A stretch of DNA of 64,000 nucleotides from Telluribacter roseus (GCF_017355915.2 NZ_JAFEUV020000001.1:62001-126000), one strand, 5' to 3'; positions 28,293-38,736 are shown, counted from the first letter of the stretch. Notes: generated from the sequence alone by a model not told the origin. Numbers and translations: made by a program.

Positions 28293-28330
28293 GCGAAAGA
28301 GTGAATGAGTGATTGAGTGAATCAGTGAAA
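28283..28330 (+). repeat. Degenerate 8-bp repeats across the stop codon
   Basis: Six 8-base units resembling GAGTGAAT (GAGTCAAT, GAGCGAAA, GAGTGAAT, GAGTGATT, GAGTGAAT, CAGTGAAA) run from the last codons of the small-subunit gene into the spacer. Confidence 0.8.
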
Positions 28331-28413
28331 GTCAGGCGAGGCACCGTGCTACGATCACTCCTATACTCATAAATAATTCCTAATTCGATATTCAGAATTC
28401 AGAAATTTAATAC

Positions 28414-30126
28414 ATGTCATACTTCAACATAGATAGTCAGAAAGCGAATACCTACGATGCGATTGTCATCGGGTCGGGCATTAGTGGGGGCTGGGCGGCC
28501 AAGGAGCTTTGCGAGAAGGGGCTCAAAACGCTGGTACTTGAGCGGGGGCGCGATGTAAAGCACGTCACCGACTACCCCACGGCGAATCTGAATCCCTGGG
28601 AGTTTGGTCACCGGGGCCAGGTACCTCTGGAAATTCGTAAGCAGAATCCGGTGAACAGCCGTGGGGGCTTGTACAGTGAGGCGACCCTGCACTTTGCGAT
28701 CAAGGACGATGAGCAGCCCTTCGTGGAAGATAAGCCCTTCCGCTGGACCCGTGGGTACCACGTAGGTGGTAAGTCGCTGCTGTGGGCGCGCCAGACCCAG
28801 CGCTGGAGCCAGTACGACTTTGATGGTCCGGCCCGCGATGGCTTTGCGGTGGAGTGGCCCATCAGCTACAATGATATTGCCCCCTGGTATAGCTACGTCG
28901 AGAAGTTTGCCGGTATATCGGGTAATAAAGATGGGCTACCCAACCTGCCCGACGGGGAGTTTCTGCCCGCCTTCGAGATGAACTGCGTCGAGACGCACCT
29001 GCAGGGTGTCATCGCCAAAAACTACAAAGACCGTCACCTCATACAGGGACGCTGCGCGCATATCACCGATCCAAAGCCGATTCACCACGAGCAGGGGCGC
29101 GCCAAGTGCCAGCACCGAACCCTGTGCGTACGCGGCTGTCCGCTGGGCGGGTACTTCAGTAGCAACGCGTCTACCTTACCCTGGGCAGAGAAGACCGGCA
29201 ACATGACCCTGCGTCCGCACTCGGTAGTACACTCAATCATCTACGATGAGAAGAAGGGGAAAGCTACCGGTGTACGCGTGGTAGATGCCAATACCAACCA
29301 GATGATTGAGTTCCACGCTAAGATTATCTTTGTGAATGGCTCCGCTCTGAACAGCAACCTCATCCTGCTCAACTCCATCTCCAGCCGCTTCCCCAACGGG
29401 CTCGGTAACGATAGTGGGGTACTGGGCAAGTACATAGCCTGGCACAACTACCGCGCCCGCATATCAGCCGAGTACGATGGCCTCCAGGATAAAACCACCG
29501 ACGGACGTACACCCAACCACAGCTACTTCCCCCGCTTCCGCAACGTATTTAAGCAGGAGACCGACTTCCTGCGCGGCTACGCGGCGGGCTTTGGCGGAGG
29601 CAGGGCTACCGTGCAGGATCGGGATGGCGTAGGGCTCGATCTGAAAGAAAGCCTGCTGCACACCCGATTGGGCAACTGGCGGGTAAGCTCGTGGATGATG
29701 GGTGAAGTTATACCCAAAGAAACTAACTTTGTCCGCCTCGACCCGAATCTGAAGGACAAGTACGGCATCCCGCAGCTACGTATTTCAGCCGACTGGGACG
29801 ACAACGACGAGAAGATGATCAGGGACTACCACGAGCAGTTTACGGAGATGTTTACGCTGGCGGGCTTTACCAATATCAAGGCTGTTGACTCACACGCGGC
29901 TCCGGGAGCGGACATTCACGAAATGGGTGGTGTACGTATGGGCAAAGACTCCCGGACATCCATGCTGAACAAGTGGAACCAGCTGCACGCCGTACCGAAC
30001 GTGTTTGTGACGGATGGGGCCTGTATGACCTCTACCTCTACCCAAAACCCGTCGCTGACCTACATGGCGCTCACCGCCCGGGCGGCCGACTATGCAGTCA
30101 GAGAAATGAAAAAGAAGAACCTATAA
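28414..30126 (+). CDS. GMC oxidoreductase, large subunit of a sugar dehydrogenase
   Basis: The 570-residue flavoprotein has the FAD-binding start AIVIGSGISGGWAAKEL at residues 16-32 and the C-terminal GMC block STSTQNPSLTYMALTARAA. The candidate active-site histidine is in IHEMGGVRMG near residue 507. A cysteine cluster KCQHRTLCVRGCP near residue 235 has Cys-x5-Cys-x3-Cys spacing, close to the 3Fe-4S cluster site of the FAD glucose/glucoside dehydrogenase family. No signal peptide is present, so export would depend on the upstream Tat subunit. The usual reaction oxidises the C3 hydroxyl of a glucoside, passing electrons to a cytochrome. It is the central gene of the three-gene set. Confidence 0.88.
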   Translation: MSYFNIDSQKANTYDAIVIGSGISGGWAAKELCEKGLKTLVLERGRDVKHVTDYPTANLNPWEFGHRGQVPLEIRKQNPVNSRGGLYSEATLHFAIKDDEQPFVEDKPFRWTRGYHVGGKSLLWARQTQRWSQYDFDGPARDGFAVEWPISYNDIAPWYSYVEKFAGISGNKDGLPNLPDGEFLPAFEMNCVETHLQGVIAKNYKDRHLIQGRCAHITDPKPIHHEQGRAKCQHRTLCVRGCPLGGYFSSNASTLPWAEKTGNMTLRPHSVVHSIIYDEKKGKATGVRVVDANTNQMIEFHAKIIFVNGSALNSNLILLNSISSRFPNGLGNDSGVLGKYIAWHNYRARISAEYDGLQDKTTDGRTPNHSYFPRFRNVFKQETDFLRGYAAGFGGGRATVQDRDGVGLDLKESLLHTRLGNWRVSSWMMGEVIPKETNFVRLDPNLKDKYGIPQLRISADWDDNDEKMIRDYHEQFTEMFTLAGFTNIKAVDSHAAPGADIHEMGGVRMGKDSRTSMLNKWNQLHAVPNVFVTDGACMTSTSTQNPSLTYMALTARAADYAVREMKKKNL

Positions 30127-30163
30127 GTACAGTAACTATTTTAACCTTTTATAAAGTACGTAT

Positions 30164-31030
30164 ATGAAAAAAGTAATGTTGGCACTGGGTATGGCTCTGC
30201 TAATGGCAGGAGGCTACAACCAGGCGCAGGCCCAGAAATCTAAAAAACCTCTTTATACGGCCCCATTAGGAGCTCAGGCCTATACTTACCGATTCAGTTG
30301 GCCACACGGCGTGGAGGCCACTCTTGATTCGATCAAGGCGCTGGGCATTACCGAACTGGAAGCCGGAGCGCCTAAGGGCTACACCGAGGAGCAGTTCCGT
30401 AAGCTGGCTAATGATCGTGGTATAAGCATACCGGGCACTGGAGCCGGGTACGAGCAGATTGTAAAGGATCCTATGAGTGTGGTCCAGAAAGCCAAAGCCC
30501 TGGGATCTAAGTACGTGATGGTAGCCTGGATTCCTCACGAAAGAAACAACTTCAACATCGAGAATGCCAAGAAGGCCGTTGAGGACTTCAACCGCGTTGG
30601 TAAGATCCTGAAAGAAAATGGCCTGACCTTTGCTTTTCACAACCACGGCTACGAGTTCAAACCCTACGGCAATGGTACTCTCTATGACTACATCGTCGAG
30701 AATACCAACCCTGAGTACGTATCCCTCGAGCTGGATATACTGTGGGCGGTACACCCGGGTGCTGATCCGGTAAAGCTGCTGAATAAGTACGGCAATCGCT
30801 ACAAACTCATGCACCTCAAGGACCTGAAAAAAGGGGTGAAGGGTGACTTCTCAGGAGGTACGCCTATCACTAACGATGTGGCACTGGGTACCGGTCAGAT
30901 TGATATTCCGGCCATACTCAAAGCGGCTAAGAAAGCCGGTGTAGAGCACTACTTCATCGAAGACGAAAGCCCTATCCAGACCCAGCAGGTACCCCAGACC
31001 ATTGCTTATCTGAAAAGCCTGAAAGAGTAA
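30164..31030 (+). CDS. Periplasmic sugar phosphate isomerase/epimerase-like TIM barrel
   Basis: The 288-residue protein has a signal peptide (MKKVMLALGMALLMAGGYNQAQAQ) and a xylose-isomerase-like TIM barrel; FAFHNHGYEF, SLELDILWAVHPGADP and MHLKDLKKG carry the usual metal-ligand positions (His, Asp/Glu, His). Members of this family next to GMC dehydrogenases are thought to act on 3-keto sugars. It is 37 bases from the GMC gene and closes the unit with a strong terminator. Its exact reaction is not shown by the sequence. Confidence 0.85.
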   Translation: MKKVMLALGMALLMAGGYNQAQAQKSKKPLYTAPLGAQAYTYRFSWPHGVEATLDSIKALGITELEAGAPKGYTEEQFRKLANDRGISIPGTGAGYEQIVKDPMSVVQKAKALGSKYVMVAWIPHERNNFNIENAKKAVEDFNRVGKILKENGLTFAFHNHGYEFKPYGNGTLYDYIVENTNPEYVSLELDILWAVHPGADPVKLLNKYGNRYKLMHLKDLKKGVKGDFSGGTPITNDVALGTGQIDIPAILKAAKKAGVEHYFIEDESPIQTQQVPQTIAYLKSLKE

Positions 31031-31054
31031 CCACTCTCAACATAGCTGAGCATT

Positions 31055-31094
31055 AATCGGCTACGTACTATCCAATGTACGTAGCCGATTTTTT
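31055..31094 (+). terminator. Terminator of the sugar oxidation cluster
   Basis: AATCGGCTACGTAC is mirrored by GTACGTAGCCGATT around eight bases, ending in T6. Confidence 0.9.
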
Positions 31095-31265
31095 AGTGTC
31101 TTGTAGTTACTAAAAGTGGCCTTACTGCTTTCATAATGAATATGTTACTGGCTGGCTGATGAGGCTGAAAAATCAGCATGATATTTGCATGAAGTTAGGA
31201 GTTCTATGAAAATAGAATTATGCAGAGAAAATATTTGACTTTGCTCAAAGCTACCTCTATCTAAC

Positions 31266-34200
31266 TTGATGAAAGCACACTTCATTCTTTATCTTGTCCT
31301 ATTGCTGAGCGGTAGTCTGGCTACCGCTCAGGATTCTCCTGTTCCCTTCAAGTACTTCACTACCAATGATGGTCTATCCCAGAGCAATGTCACCTGTATC
31401 CTACAGGACAGCCGCGGGTTTATGTGGTTTGGTACCCAGGATGGACTCAATCAGTTTGATGGCTACACGTTCAGGGTCTATCGCAATGTGCCTTACCAGT
31501 CGCGTAGCCTGAGCCACAGCTTTATCCGGGCACTGTTCGAAGACCGGGAGGGGCGAATCTGGATAGGTACTGAAGATGGAGGGCTCAATCTGTATGACCG
31601 GACTACTGACAGCTTCACACAGTTCAAGAACAAGCCGGGTGATAAGTCGAGCCTGAGCCACAATAAGGTAACGGCTATTACACAGGATAAGCAGGGGCGG
31701 CTCTGGATAGGTACGTTTGGAGGAGGTCTTAACCTGTTCAATCCCCAGTCCCGCACTTTTACCCAATTCGGTAATGATGCGAAGGATCCGCGCAGCCAGA
31801 GCTACAAGTATGTGAATAATTTACATATAGATGCAAAGGGCCGGATATGGATCGCTACGTATGGTGGAGGACTCAAACGGTTTGATCCGTCGAAGAAAAG
31901 CTTCGTGCACTACGAGCATAATCCGGCCGATGCCCAGTCCATCAGTTTCAATGATATCACAGATCTCTATGAAGATTCAAAGGGGAGGTTTTGGGTAGCT
32001 ACCGAAGGGGGAGGCCTCAACCTGATGAACCGGGAGCAGGGTACCTTTGTGCGCTATCAGCACAACAAGTCCAACCCCAACAGCATCAGTCATAACGATG
32101 TCATTGCGCTGCAGGAAGATAAGGACGGTAACCTGTGGGTAGGTACCCGCAACGGCGGGATCAGCGTGCTGCACAAAGACCTGAAAACCTTATCCCACCA
32201 TCCCTACGACGAAAAAGTTGTGGGTAGCCTTAACAATGGATCTATTTACTCATTATACCTGGACAGAAGAGGGAATATGTGGGTCGGGACCTACAGCGGC
32301 GGGGTCAACTTTATGGATCGTGAGCCCCAGAAGTTCAAAAAGTACGTACACAACAAGAACAACCCGAATAGCCTTACTAACAACAATGTTCTTACGGTTT
32401 TTGAAGACAGCAGGGAGCAGCTCTGGATTGGTACCGACGGGGGCGGACTGAATATCTATAACAAGACAACCGGGAAATTTACCCACTACCTGCATAGTAC
32501 CAGCCCTACCAGCATTGGGAGCAACTATGTTCTGCACATCTATGAAGATAAGGACAAAAACATCTGGGCCGGAAACTACAAGGGCGGCCTCAATCTGGTA
32601 CAGAATGGTCAGTTTCATAACATAGATCTGGGAAGCGAAAAGCAGGTCAGTGTGCACCAGATCGTTGAGGACCAAAGCGGGAATCTGTGGCTGGCCACCT
32701 CCGGCGATGGCCTGATACGCTATAATAAGAAAAGTAAGGCCGTAACTTCCTATAAGCATGACTCCAAAAAACGTGGGACTCTCAGTCGGAATGTGATTCT
32801 GGCTTTGGCCGTTGACCGAAAAGGAAACCTGTGGATTGGTACTGAGGGAGGTGGACTTAATCTATACCGTCCCGGGAGTGATAACTTTACGACCTACCAC
32901 CACGATGACAGGGTACCTACCAGCCTGAGCAATAACCTGGTCAATACCATTTTTGAAGATTCAAAGGGGCGCCTGTGGCTGGGTACCTACGACGACCTGA
33001 ACCTCTTTGACCCCAAGACGGGTACCTGTACCATCTTCAGCGAGAAGGAGGGACTTCCCAACCACGTTATACAGGCCATTCAGGAGGATGCTCACGGTAT
33101 CTTGTGGATAAGTACCAACAAGGGAGTTTCCCGGTTTGACCCCAGCTCCAGATCTTTCCGCAACTATGGCATCAGTGATGGACTTCAGGGCAACTCATTT
33201 AATCGTAATGCCAGCTTCAGGAATAAGCGGGGTGAAATATACTTTGGCGGGCTGAATGGCCTGAACAGCTTCCACCCCGATAGTCTGAAGGATAATCAAT
33301 TTGTACCTCCTGTCTATTTCACCGATCTTACTATATTCAATAAATCCGTCAGTGTCGGTGAAGAAGGTGTACTGGAGCAGCACATTACCGAAGCCAAAGG
33401 AATTACCCTTTCGTATCAACAATCGGTATTTTCACTTGAATTTGCCGCCCTCAATTACAGCCAGTCGGAGAAAAACCAGTACGCCTACAAGCTGGAAGGC
33501 TTCGACGAGCGCTGGAACCATGTAGGTGGAAAGCGTATGGTTACCTACACCAATCTGGACCCCGGTGAGTACACATTACGGGTAAAAGCGTCTAATAACG
33601 ACGGAGTATGGAATCCTACGGGAGCTTCTCTTAAGATCACTATCACTCCTCCGTTCTGGCAGACCTGGTGGTTCAGGACGTTGCTGGTTCTCCTTATTAT
33701 AGGAGGTGCGGTTGCGTATTATCAACTCCGGATGAATGCTGTCAGAGCGCAGAAGCTACAGCTGGAGCGCCAGGTGAGGGAACGTACTACCGAAGTGATG
33801 CGACAGAAGGAGGAGCTACAGGCACAAGCTACCCACCTGCGGATACTCAACAATGAGCTGGACGTCCAGCGAAAGTATGAGCAGCAGGCGCGGGAGGAGG
33901 CCGAGCGCGCCAATAGAGCCAAGAGCGTGTTCCTGGCTACGATGAGCCACGAGATCCGTACGCCTATGAATGGGGTACTGGGTATGACCTCGCTGCTGCA
34001 GGAAACAACCCTGACCACCGAGCAGCGCGAGTTTGCCGATACCATCAAGCAGTGCGGTGTGAACCTGATGGGCGTCATCAACGACATCCTTGACTTCTCC
34101 AAGATCGAGTCGGGTAATATGGAGCTGGATGAGCAGGAGATGGACCTGCGCATCTGTATAGAAGAGGTACTTGATCTTTTTGCCACCAAGGCGGCCCAGC

Positions 34201-35480
34201 TGGGGCTGGACCTGGTGTATCAGATCGATTCCAAGGTACCGGTTCATATCGTTGGCGATAGCCTGCGCCTCCGCCAGATCCTGATCAACCTCGTCGGGAA
34301 TGCCATCAAGTTTACCCCAAAGGGCGAAATATTCGTAGGAGTAGAACTGCGTAGCCTCACCAACGCCCGGGAGCTGGATCTGGCCTTCCAGGTGCGCGAT
34401 ACAGGTATAGGTATTCCTGAGGATAAGCTCCACCGCCTGTTCAAGGCGTTCTCGCAGGTAGACTCTTCAACTACCCGTAAATACGGAGGTACCGGCCTGG
34501 GGCTGGCTATCAGCGAGCGTCTGGTCAATCTGATGGGAGGTGAGATAGCGGTAGCCAGTGAGGAGGGCAAGGGTACCACCTTCTTCTTCAATATTCACTG
34601 CACCGCTGCTAACGAAACCAAGCGCCAGTACATAGTATTCAATACCAACGGCAACGAAGGCAAGCGGGTACTGGTGGTTGATGACAACCAGACCAACCTT
34701 ACCATCCTGAGGTCGCAACTGGAGCAGTGGAAGCTGGTGCCCGTGCTGGCCTCTTCGGGGCAGGAGGCGCTGGATCTGCTCGCGGTATCCTCCCCGTTCC
34801 AGCTGGTCATAAGCGATATGCAGATGCCCGGTATGGACGGCGTGGAGCTGGCGCGTGCCATCAAGGGTCAACAGCCCCAGCTTCCGATTATTCTGCTGAG
34901 CTCCATTGGGGACGAATCCCGCAAATCCTACCCGGACTTGTTTGCGGCTATTATGACCAAGCCGGTCAAGCAGCAGCAACTCAGTAAGATGGTACAGATG
35001 GTGCTAAGGTCGCAGGACGCCGACCCGTTGACGCCGACCCCGCAGCCACCGGCTCTTGTACTGTCAGATTCATTCGCCAAGCAGCATCCGCTCAGTATAC
35101 TTATCGCCGAAGACAACCTCTTTAATCAGAGGTTGGCTATTCATATCCTGAAAAAGCTTGGCTATGAGTCGGATCTGGCCCAAAACGGACTGGAGGTACT
35201 GGAGATGCTGAAAAAACGGTACTATGAGGTAATCCTGATGGATATACAGATGCCCGAGATGGACGGACTGGAGGCTACCCAGCTCATCCGGCAAAACTTT
35301 GAGAAGCAGCCGGTGATCATAGCCATGACGGCCAATGCCCTCCAGGGCGACCGGGAGATGTGCCTGAAAGCCGGCATGGACCTGTACGTTTCGAAGCCCA
35401 TCCTACTCGATGAGCTGAAAAATGCCCTGCAGCAGGCGGCAGCGGTTACCCGGCAAAAGTCGGAGCCATCTACTACCTGA
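31266..35480 (+). CDS. Hybrid two-component sensor with propeller input and two receivers
   Basis: The 1404-residue protein has a signal peptide (about 1-22), a periplasmic two-bladed propeller region of roughly a dozen repeats with the phrase (L/I)W(I/V)GT(D/E)GGGLN through about residue 720, a Y_Y_Y domain ([16 protein letters not shown] ... [16 protein letters not shown]), one transmembrane helix ([19 protein letters not shown]), a coiled coil, a HisKA box [16 protein letters not shown] with phospho-acceptor His895, a GHKL ATPase domain (TGLGLAIS), and two receivers with phospho-acceptor Asp1184 (VISDMQMPG) and Asp1326 (ILMDIQMPE). It differs from the classic hybrid regulators of polysaccharide loci in lacking a C-terminal AraC DNA-binding domain, so an effector must be elsewhere. 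The ligand is unknown. Confidence 0.95.
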   Translation: MMKAHFILYLVLLLSGSLATAQDSPVPFKYFTTNDGLSQSNVTCILQDSRGFMWFGTQDGLNQFDGYTFRVYRNVPYQSRSLSHSFIRALFEDREGRIWIGTEDGGLNLYDRTTDSFTQFKNKPGDKSSLSHNKVTAITQDKQGRLWIGTFGGGLNLFNPQSRTFTQFGNDAKDPRSQSYKYVNNLHIDAKGRIWIATYGGGLKRFDPSKKSFVHYEHNPADAQSISFNDITDLYEDSKGRFWVATEGGGLNLMNREQGTFVRYQHNKSNPNSISHNDVIALQEDKDGNLWVGTRNGGISVLHKDLKTLSHHPYDEKVVGSLNNGSIYSLYLDRRGNMWVGTYSGGVNFMDREPQKFKKYVHNKNNPNSLTNNNVLTVFEDSREQLWIGTDGGGLNIYNKTTGKFTHYLHSTSPTSIGSNYVLHIYEDKDKNIWAGNYKGGLNLVQNGQFHNIDLGSEKQVSVHQIVEDQSGNLWLATSGDGLIRYNKKSKAVTSYKHDSKKRGTLSRNVILALAVDRKGNLWIGTEGGGLNLYRPGSDNFTTYHHDDRVPTSLSNNLVNTIFEDSKGRLWLGTYDDLNLFDPKTGTCTIFSEKEGLPNHVIQAIQEDAHGILWISTNKGVSRFDPSSRSFRNYGISDGLQGNSFNRNASFRNKRGEIYFGGLNGLNSFHPDSLKDNQFVPPVYFTDLTIFNKSVSVGEEGVLEQHITEAKGITLSYQQSVFSLEFAALNYSQSEKNQYAYKLEGFDERWNHVGGKRMVTYTNLDPGEYTLRVKASNNDGVWNPTGASLKITITPPFWQTWWFRTLLVLLIIGGAVAYYQLRMNAVRAQKLQLERQVRERTTEVMRQKEELQAQATHLRILNNELDVQRKYEQQAREEAERANRAKSVFLATMSHEIRTPMNGVLGMTSLLQETTLTTEQREFADTIKQCGVNLMGVINDILDFSKIESGNMELDEQEMDLRICIEEVLDLFATKAAQLGLDLVYQIDSKVPVHIVGDSLRLRQILINLVGNAIKFTPKGEIFVGVELRSLTNARELDLAFQVRDTGIGIPEDKLHRLFKAFSQVDSSTTRKYGGTGLGLAISERLVNLMGGEIAVASEEGKGTTFFFNIHCTAANETKRQYIVFNTNGNEGKRVLVVDDNQTNLTILRSQLEQWKLVPVLASSGQEALDLLAVSSPFQLVISDMQMPGMDGVELARAIKGQQPQLPIILLSSIGDESRKSYPDLFAAIMTKPVKQQQLSKMVQMVLRSQDADPLTPTPQPPALVLSDSFAKQHPLSILIAEDNLFNQRLAIHILKKLGYESDLAQNGLEVLEMLKKRYYEVILMDIQMPEMDGLEATQLIRQNFEKQPVIIAMTANALQGDREMCLKAGMDLYVSKPILLDELKNALQQAAAVTRQKSEPSTT

Positions 35481-35557
35481 TGCCGGGAAACGCCCGTACC
35501 TGGTAGCTATTGTAGACATTCCTGTTTACCTTGGGGCGTACTAGTACTTATAAGTTT

Positions 35558-36286
35558 ATGAAAAGTGCCGTTTTTAACTGGAGTGGAGGAAAGGATTCGG
35601 CTCTGGCTCTCCACCAGGTCCTGAACGAAAAGCAGTATTCGGTCGAGTGCCTGCTTACGTCGGTCAATGAACATTACGATCGGGTAAGTATGCATGGCGT
35701 ACGTACCGAGCTGCTCGAAGCCCAGGCCAGTAGTATAGGGCTACCGCTCCGGAAGCTGCTCCTGCCCGAGATGCCCTCCATGGAGGTATACAACCAGGTA
35801 GTAGGGGAGAGGCTGGCAGAGCTAAAGAGCAGGGGGATTGATTACTCTGTCTACGGAGATATCTTTCTGGAAGATCTGCGAGCATACCGCGAAGAACAAC
35901 TGGCGCAGGTACCGATGCAGGCGGTGTTTCCGATCTGGGGGCGTAATACCCGCGAGCTCCTGCAGACCTTTATCAACGAAGGCTACAAGGCAGTGATCGT
36001 ATGTATTAATGAGAAGTACCTGGACGCTTCGTATGCCGGACGACTACTGGATCAGGATTTCCTGAATAGCTTACCGGCCGGTGTAGACCCCTGCGGCGAA
36101 AACGGCGAGTACCATACCTTCGTTTTTGACGGACCTATCTTCAAGCAGCCCGTGCCGTTCAAGTTGGGCGAAGTAGTGTACCGCAACTACCAGCCCGTAT
36201 CTCAGTCCGATGATGACAACTGTGGCGTTAGTACTCCGGCCAACTACGATACTGGTTTCTACTTCCGGGACCTGCTACCCGCCTGA
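35558..36286 (+). CDS. Dph6-like ATP pyrophosphatase (DUF71/ diphthine-ammonia ligase family)
   Basis: The 242-residue protein has the PP-loop SGGKDS at residues 9-14, a signature of N-type ATP pyrophosphatases that adenylate and amidate or thiolate substrates. The following blocks GEYHTFVFDGP and IWGRNTRELLQTFI are typical of the family that includes diphthine--ammonia ligase. Bacteria lack diphthamide, so the substrate here is unknown; it is a cytosolic enzyme by lack of a signal. The start at 35558 places the PP-loop at the N-terminus as in relatives; a nine-codon extension upstream is rejected. It follows the sensor gene by 77 bases. Confidence 0.85.
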   Translation: MKSAVFNWSGGKDSALALHQVLNEKQYSVECLLTSVNEHYDRVSMHGVRTELLEAQASSIGLPLRKLLLPEMPSMEVYNQVVGERLAELKSRGIDYSVYGDIFLEDLRAYREEQLAQVPMQAVFPIWGRNTRELLQTFINEGYKAVIVCINEKYLDASYAGRLLDQDFLNSLPAGVDPCGENGEYHTFVFDGPIFKQPVPFKLGEVVYRNYQPVSQSDDDNCGVSTPANYDTGFYFRDLLPA

Positions 36287-36292
36287 ACCTTA

Positions 36293-36733
36293 TTAAAACC
36301 TATCTTTCATACCGGCCGGTACTAAGGCATACAAGGCCTTTTGCAGCCCGGTGAGTTCGCTTGGCGGGCGGTTGTGATCAAAAGAAGGTGAAGAGAAGGT
36401 ACCACCGGCAGTTTCAACAACCAGCTGGCTCTGCAGGGCGGCATCTACCTGGTGCCGGGTACCTCCTGAGCTAAATTCAGCTAGTTTTTTCACCGGTAAT
36501 CCCTGTACCTGCTTCGTCAGCGCTTGCCAGGTCTGGGTGGGGGTAGTAGTCCTGCTGGTATCTTCATTCACCACTACTACCGTATGGGCAGGTGTTACGT
36601 GTATACTTCGGTAGGTACCACGCGTTCGTTCGGTCAGCTGTATGCTCCTGACATCCGTCTCCTGGGTACAGGCTACCGGCGAAAGACCTGTCATAAGTAC
36701 CAGGCTGATAAGAAGGTGAGTTAAATCCATCAT
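36293..36733 (-). CDS. Small lipoprotein of unknown function
   Basis: The 146-residue product has a lipobox-like signal (LMTGLSPVAC, Cys22) and no recognised domain. The first two codons are both Met, so the start is 36733 or 36730. The mature part is polar with a central TWQALTKQVQGLPVKKL segment. It lies tail-to-tail with the pyrophosphatase gene (six bases apart) and after the terminator of the M43 gene, so it is probably a separate transcript. I do not know a family for it. Confidence 0.7.
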   Translation of the reverse strand: MMDLTHLLISLVLMTGLSPVACTQETDVRSIQLTERTRGTYRSIHVTPAHTVVVVNEDTSRTTTPTQTWQALTKQVQGLPVKKLAEFSSGGTRHQVDAALQSQLVVETAGGTFSSPSFDHNRPPSELTGLQKALYALVPAGMKDRF

Positions 36734-36738
36734 AATTA

Positions 36739-36764
36739 GAAAAAGCCCCTCCTTGCGGAGGGGC
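36739..36764 (-). terminator. Terminator of the M43 metalloprotease gene
   Basis: GCCCCTCC and GGAGGGGC flank TTGC; on the minus strand a T5 tract follows. Confidence 0.85.
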
Positions 36765-36778
36765 CGGTAGGGTATTTA

Positions 36779-37843
36779 TTATGGTGTAACTGTTACAAAA
36801 TTTCGGCGGGCACCGTCGGAGGCAAACAGCGCGCGGGTCCGGGTCTTCTGGCCGGATGTAAACATGTACATGCAGGCATCATTGGTGTAGTCCATGTAGT
36901 TCATGGTCATGTTGCTGGTGCTGCATTTAATGGTCGGGTACGACGGGCAACCATAGTTGGGGCTGTCGGACATCGGAGTATCGGCTACGTAGTCATCTAC
37001 ACCGCAACCACCGTCACCCCATATGTGGCGCAGGTTCAGCCAGTGGCCTACCTCATGCGTGGCAGTACGTCCCAGATCGTAAGGGGCCGACAGATAGTAG
37101 CTCTTGCCAGTTTCGCTTTTTCCAAAGTAGTTGGGGCCAATGACTACGCCGTCTGTACTGGCTGAGCCACCCGGAAACTGCGCGTAGCCCAGGATACCTC
37201 CTCCGATGTTACACACCCAGATGTTAAGATAGCCGGGTACAGCATCGGAGCCTCCCTTGCGGGAGTACTTCATGTCGTCACGCGTGCCCCATGATGTTTT
37301 GGACGAAGCCTTCCGTACGGTATTTGCTGTATTCCACGTAAATTGGATATCCAGGCTAGACGTAGTCCCACTGAATTCGCTGGGCGTTTTGCTGATATCA
37401 CTGTTGGTCTTGTTAAAATCAGCATTCAGTACATTAATCTGTGATTGAATCTGTGCATCGCTGATATTTTGCACACTGGTGTTATAGATCACGTGTATGT
37501 ATACAGGAATAGTGACCGTACCCGTGTAAGGCGTAGACGTGCCGCCGTCGCCACCGGTACCGCCACCGGGCTTGCCGGTACCGGCTCCGTTCTTCTGGTT
37601 GGAAGCGAACCGCTGCGTCTGCGCTTCGATGGCTTCCAGCTTTTTGGCCAGTCCCGGATTTTCCTTGATCTTTTCCTCAAGTACTTTCATGGTAGCACAT
37701 TTGTCGTCGTTACCCTGGCCGCTCAGCCGGGCCGAAACGGATTTATCGGGCAGGGTCGCCTCGTTTTCGAACTGATTTTCGGAGCAGGCCAGCACCATGG
37801 TCATGGAGACAGCCGCAAAGAGAACATTGTAAATAGGTTTCAT
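36779..37843 (-). CDS. M43-type zinc metalloprotease lipoprotein
   Basis: The 354-residue protein is a pappalysin-like (M43) metzincin. The zinc helix HEVGHWLNLRH gives His263, Glu264, His267 and His273, and the Met-turn is MNYMDYT with Met317. A lipobox (MTMVLAC, Cys20) predicts an envelope lipoprotein; a Gly/Thr-rich linker (about 86-106, including GTGGDGGTSTPYTGT) separates a helical leader from the catalytic domain. Several Cys pairs near 280-307 could form disulfides as in M43. No C-terminal type IX sorting domain is seen. It probably degrades proteins at the cell surface. Confidence 0.92.
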   Translation of the reverse strand: MKPIYNVLFAAVSMTMVLACSENQFENEATLPDKSVSARLSGQGNDDKCATMKVLEEKIKENPGLAKKLEAIEAQTQRFASNQKNGAGTGKPGGGTGGDGGTSTPYTGTVTIPVYIHVIYNTSVQNISDAQIQSQINVLNADFNKTNSDISKTPSEFSGTTSSLDIQFTWNTANTVRKASSKTSWGTRDDMKYSRKGGSDAVPGYLNIWVCNIGGGILGYAQFPGGSASTDGVVIGPNYFGKSETGKSYYLSAPYDLGRTATHEVGHWLNLRHIWGDGGCGVDDYVADTPMSDSPNYGCPSYPTIKCSTSNMTMNYMDYTNDACMYMFTSGQKTRTRALFASDGARRNFVTVTP

Positions 37844-38062
37844 CGGTTTTCGGGGTATGTTGTCTTAGCAATTAAAGAAAATAAACGCTGGATTACTAGC
37901 GACTAGTTAATGACTTAGTGAACGGTTTTAGACCAACGGTCAATATATGTCCCCGTGTAGAAACTATTGAATCAGAATGTACTTCGCAGTACAGGAGTAG
38001 CAGTAAAATCCCGCCGAAGTCTTTCTATATTTAGCCGAAATCTTAAAACCAGATGTATTACT

Positions 38063-38641
38063 ATGAATGAGTCAGTACAACAGTCCCAGCCCCAGTATTA
38101 CCACCAGATCGACCAGGCAACCCGGGAGTCCGGCTTCACGATGGCTTCAGATATCCAAACCTGTTCACTGCTACGTACCCTCGCCAGTGCCAAACCCGGA
38201 GGTAGTTTTCTTGAACTGGGGACGGGTACCGGCTTATCTACCTCCTGGATCCTCGACGGCATGGATCAGGAGTCGCATCTGGTATCGGTGGATAATGATG
38301 AGGGAGTACTACAGGTAGCTACTACCTACCTGGGGGCTGACCCGCGTCTGGAGCTGGTATGTGCGGATGGAGGAGAATGGCTGGCCGCCAACGGGGAGAG
38401 CAAGTACGATTATATCTTTGCGGACACCTGGCATGGCAAGTACCTGATGCTGGATGAGGCACTTTCGATGCTGAAAAAAGGAGGTATGTATATAATTGAT
38501 GATATGCTGCCCCAGCCTAACTGGCCGGAAGGGCACCAGGAAAAAGCCCATCGATTGGTAGCTACCCTGGACGCGCACCCTGATGTATGGGTTACCAAGC
38601 AGCACTGGGCGACGGGAATTATCATAGCCGTAAAAAAATAG
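38063..38641 (+). CDS. SAM-dependent O-methyltransferase-like protein
   Basis: The 192-residue protein has the AdoMet-binding motif LELGTGTGLST and the following VSVDNDEGVLQ acidic loop, then YDYIFADTWHGKY and MLKKGGMYIIDDM, which match the order of class I methyltransferases of the O-methyltransferase 3 group. No signal peptide is present. A 32-codon upstream extension lacks family character and is rejected. The substrate is unknown. The gene is alone between the M43 gene and the THX gene. Confidence 0.82.
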   Translation: MNESVQQSQPQYYHQIDQATRESGFTMASDIQTCSLLRTLASAKPGGSFLELGTGTGLSTSWILDGMDQESHLVSVDNDEGVLQVATTYLGADPRLELVCADGGEWLAANGESKYDYIFADTWHGKYLMLDEALSMLKKGGMYIIDDMLPQPNWPEGHQEKAHRLVATLDAHPDVWVTKQHWATGIIIAVKK

Positions 38642-38663
38642 TTTTTGAAACGTACGGTCCCTG

Positions 38664-38694
38664 TTGACAACCTGCTACTGGCATTCTATTTTTG
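38664..38694 (+). promoter_or_regulatory. Promoter of the THX gene
   Basis: TTG at 38664-38666 and TATTTTTG at 38687-38694 are 20 bases apart, a good fit to the Bacteroidota consensus. The ATG follows 42 bases on. Confidence 0.7.
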
Positions 38695-38736
38695 TTAGGC
38701 AAACATATCTATAACCTATAAAACAAGTTAACTACT

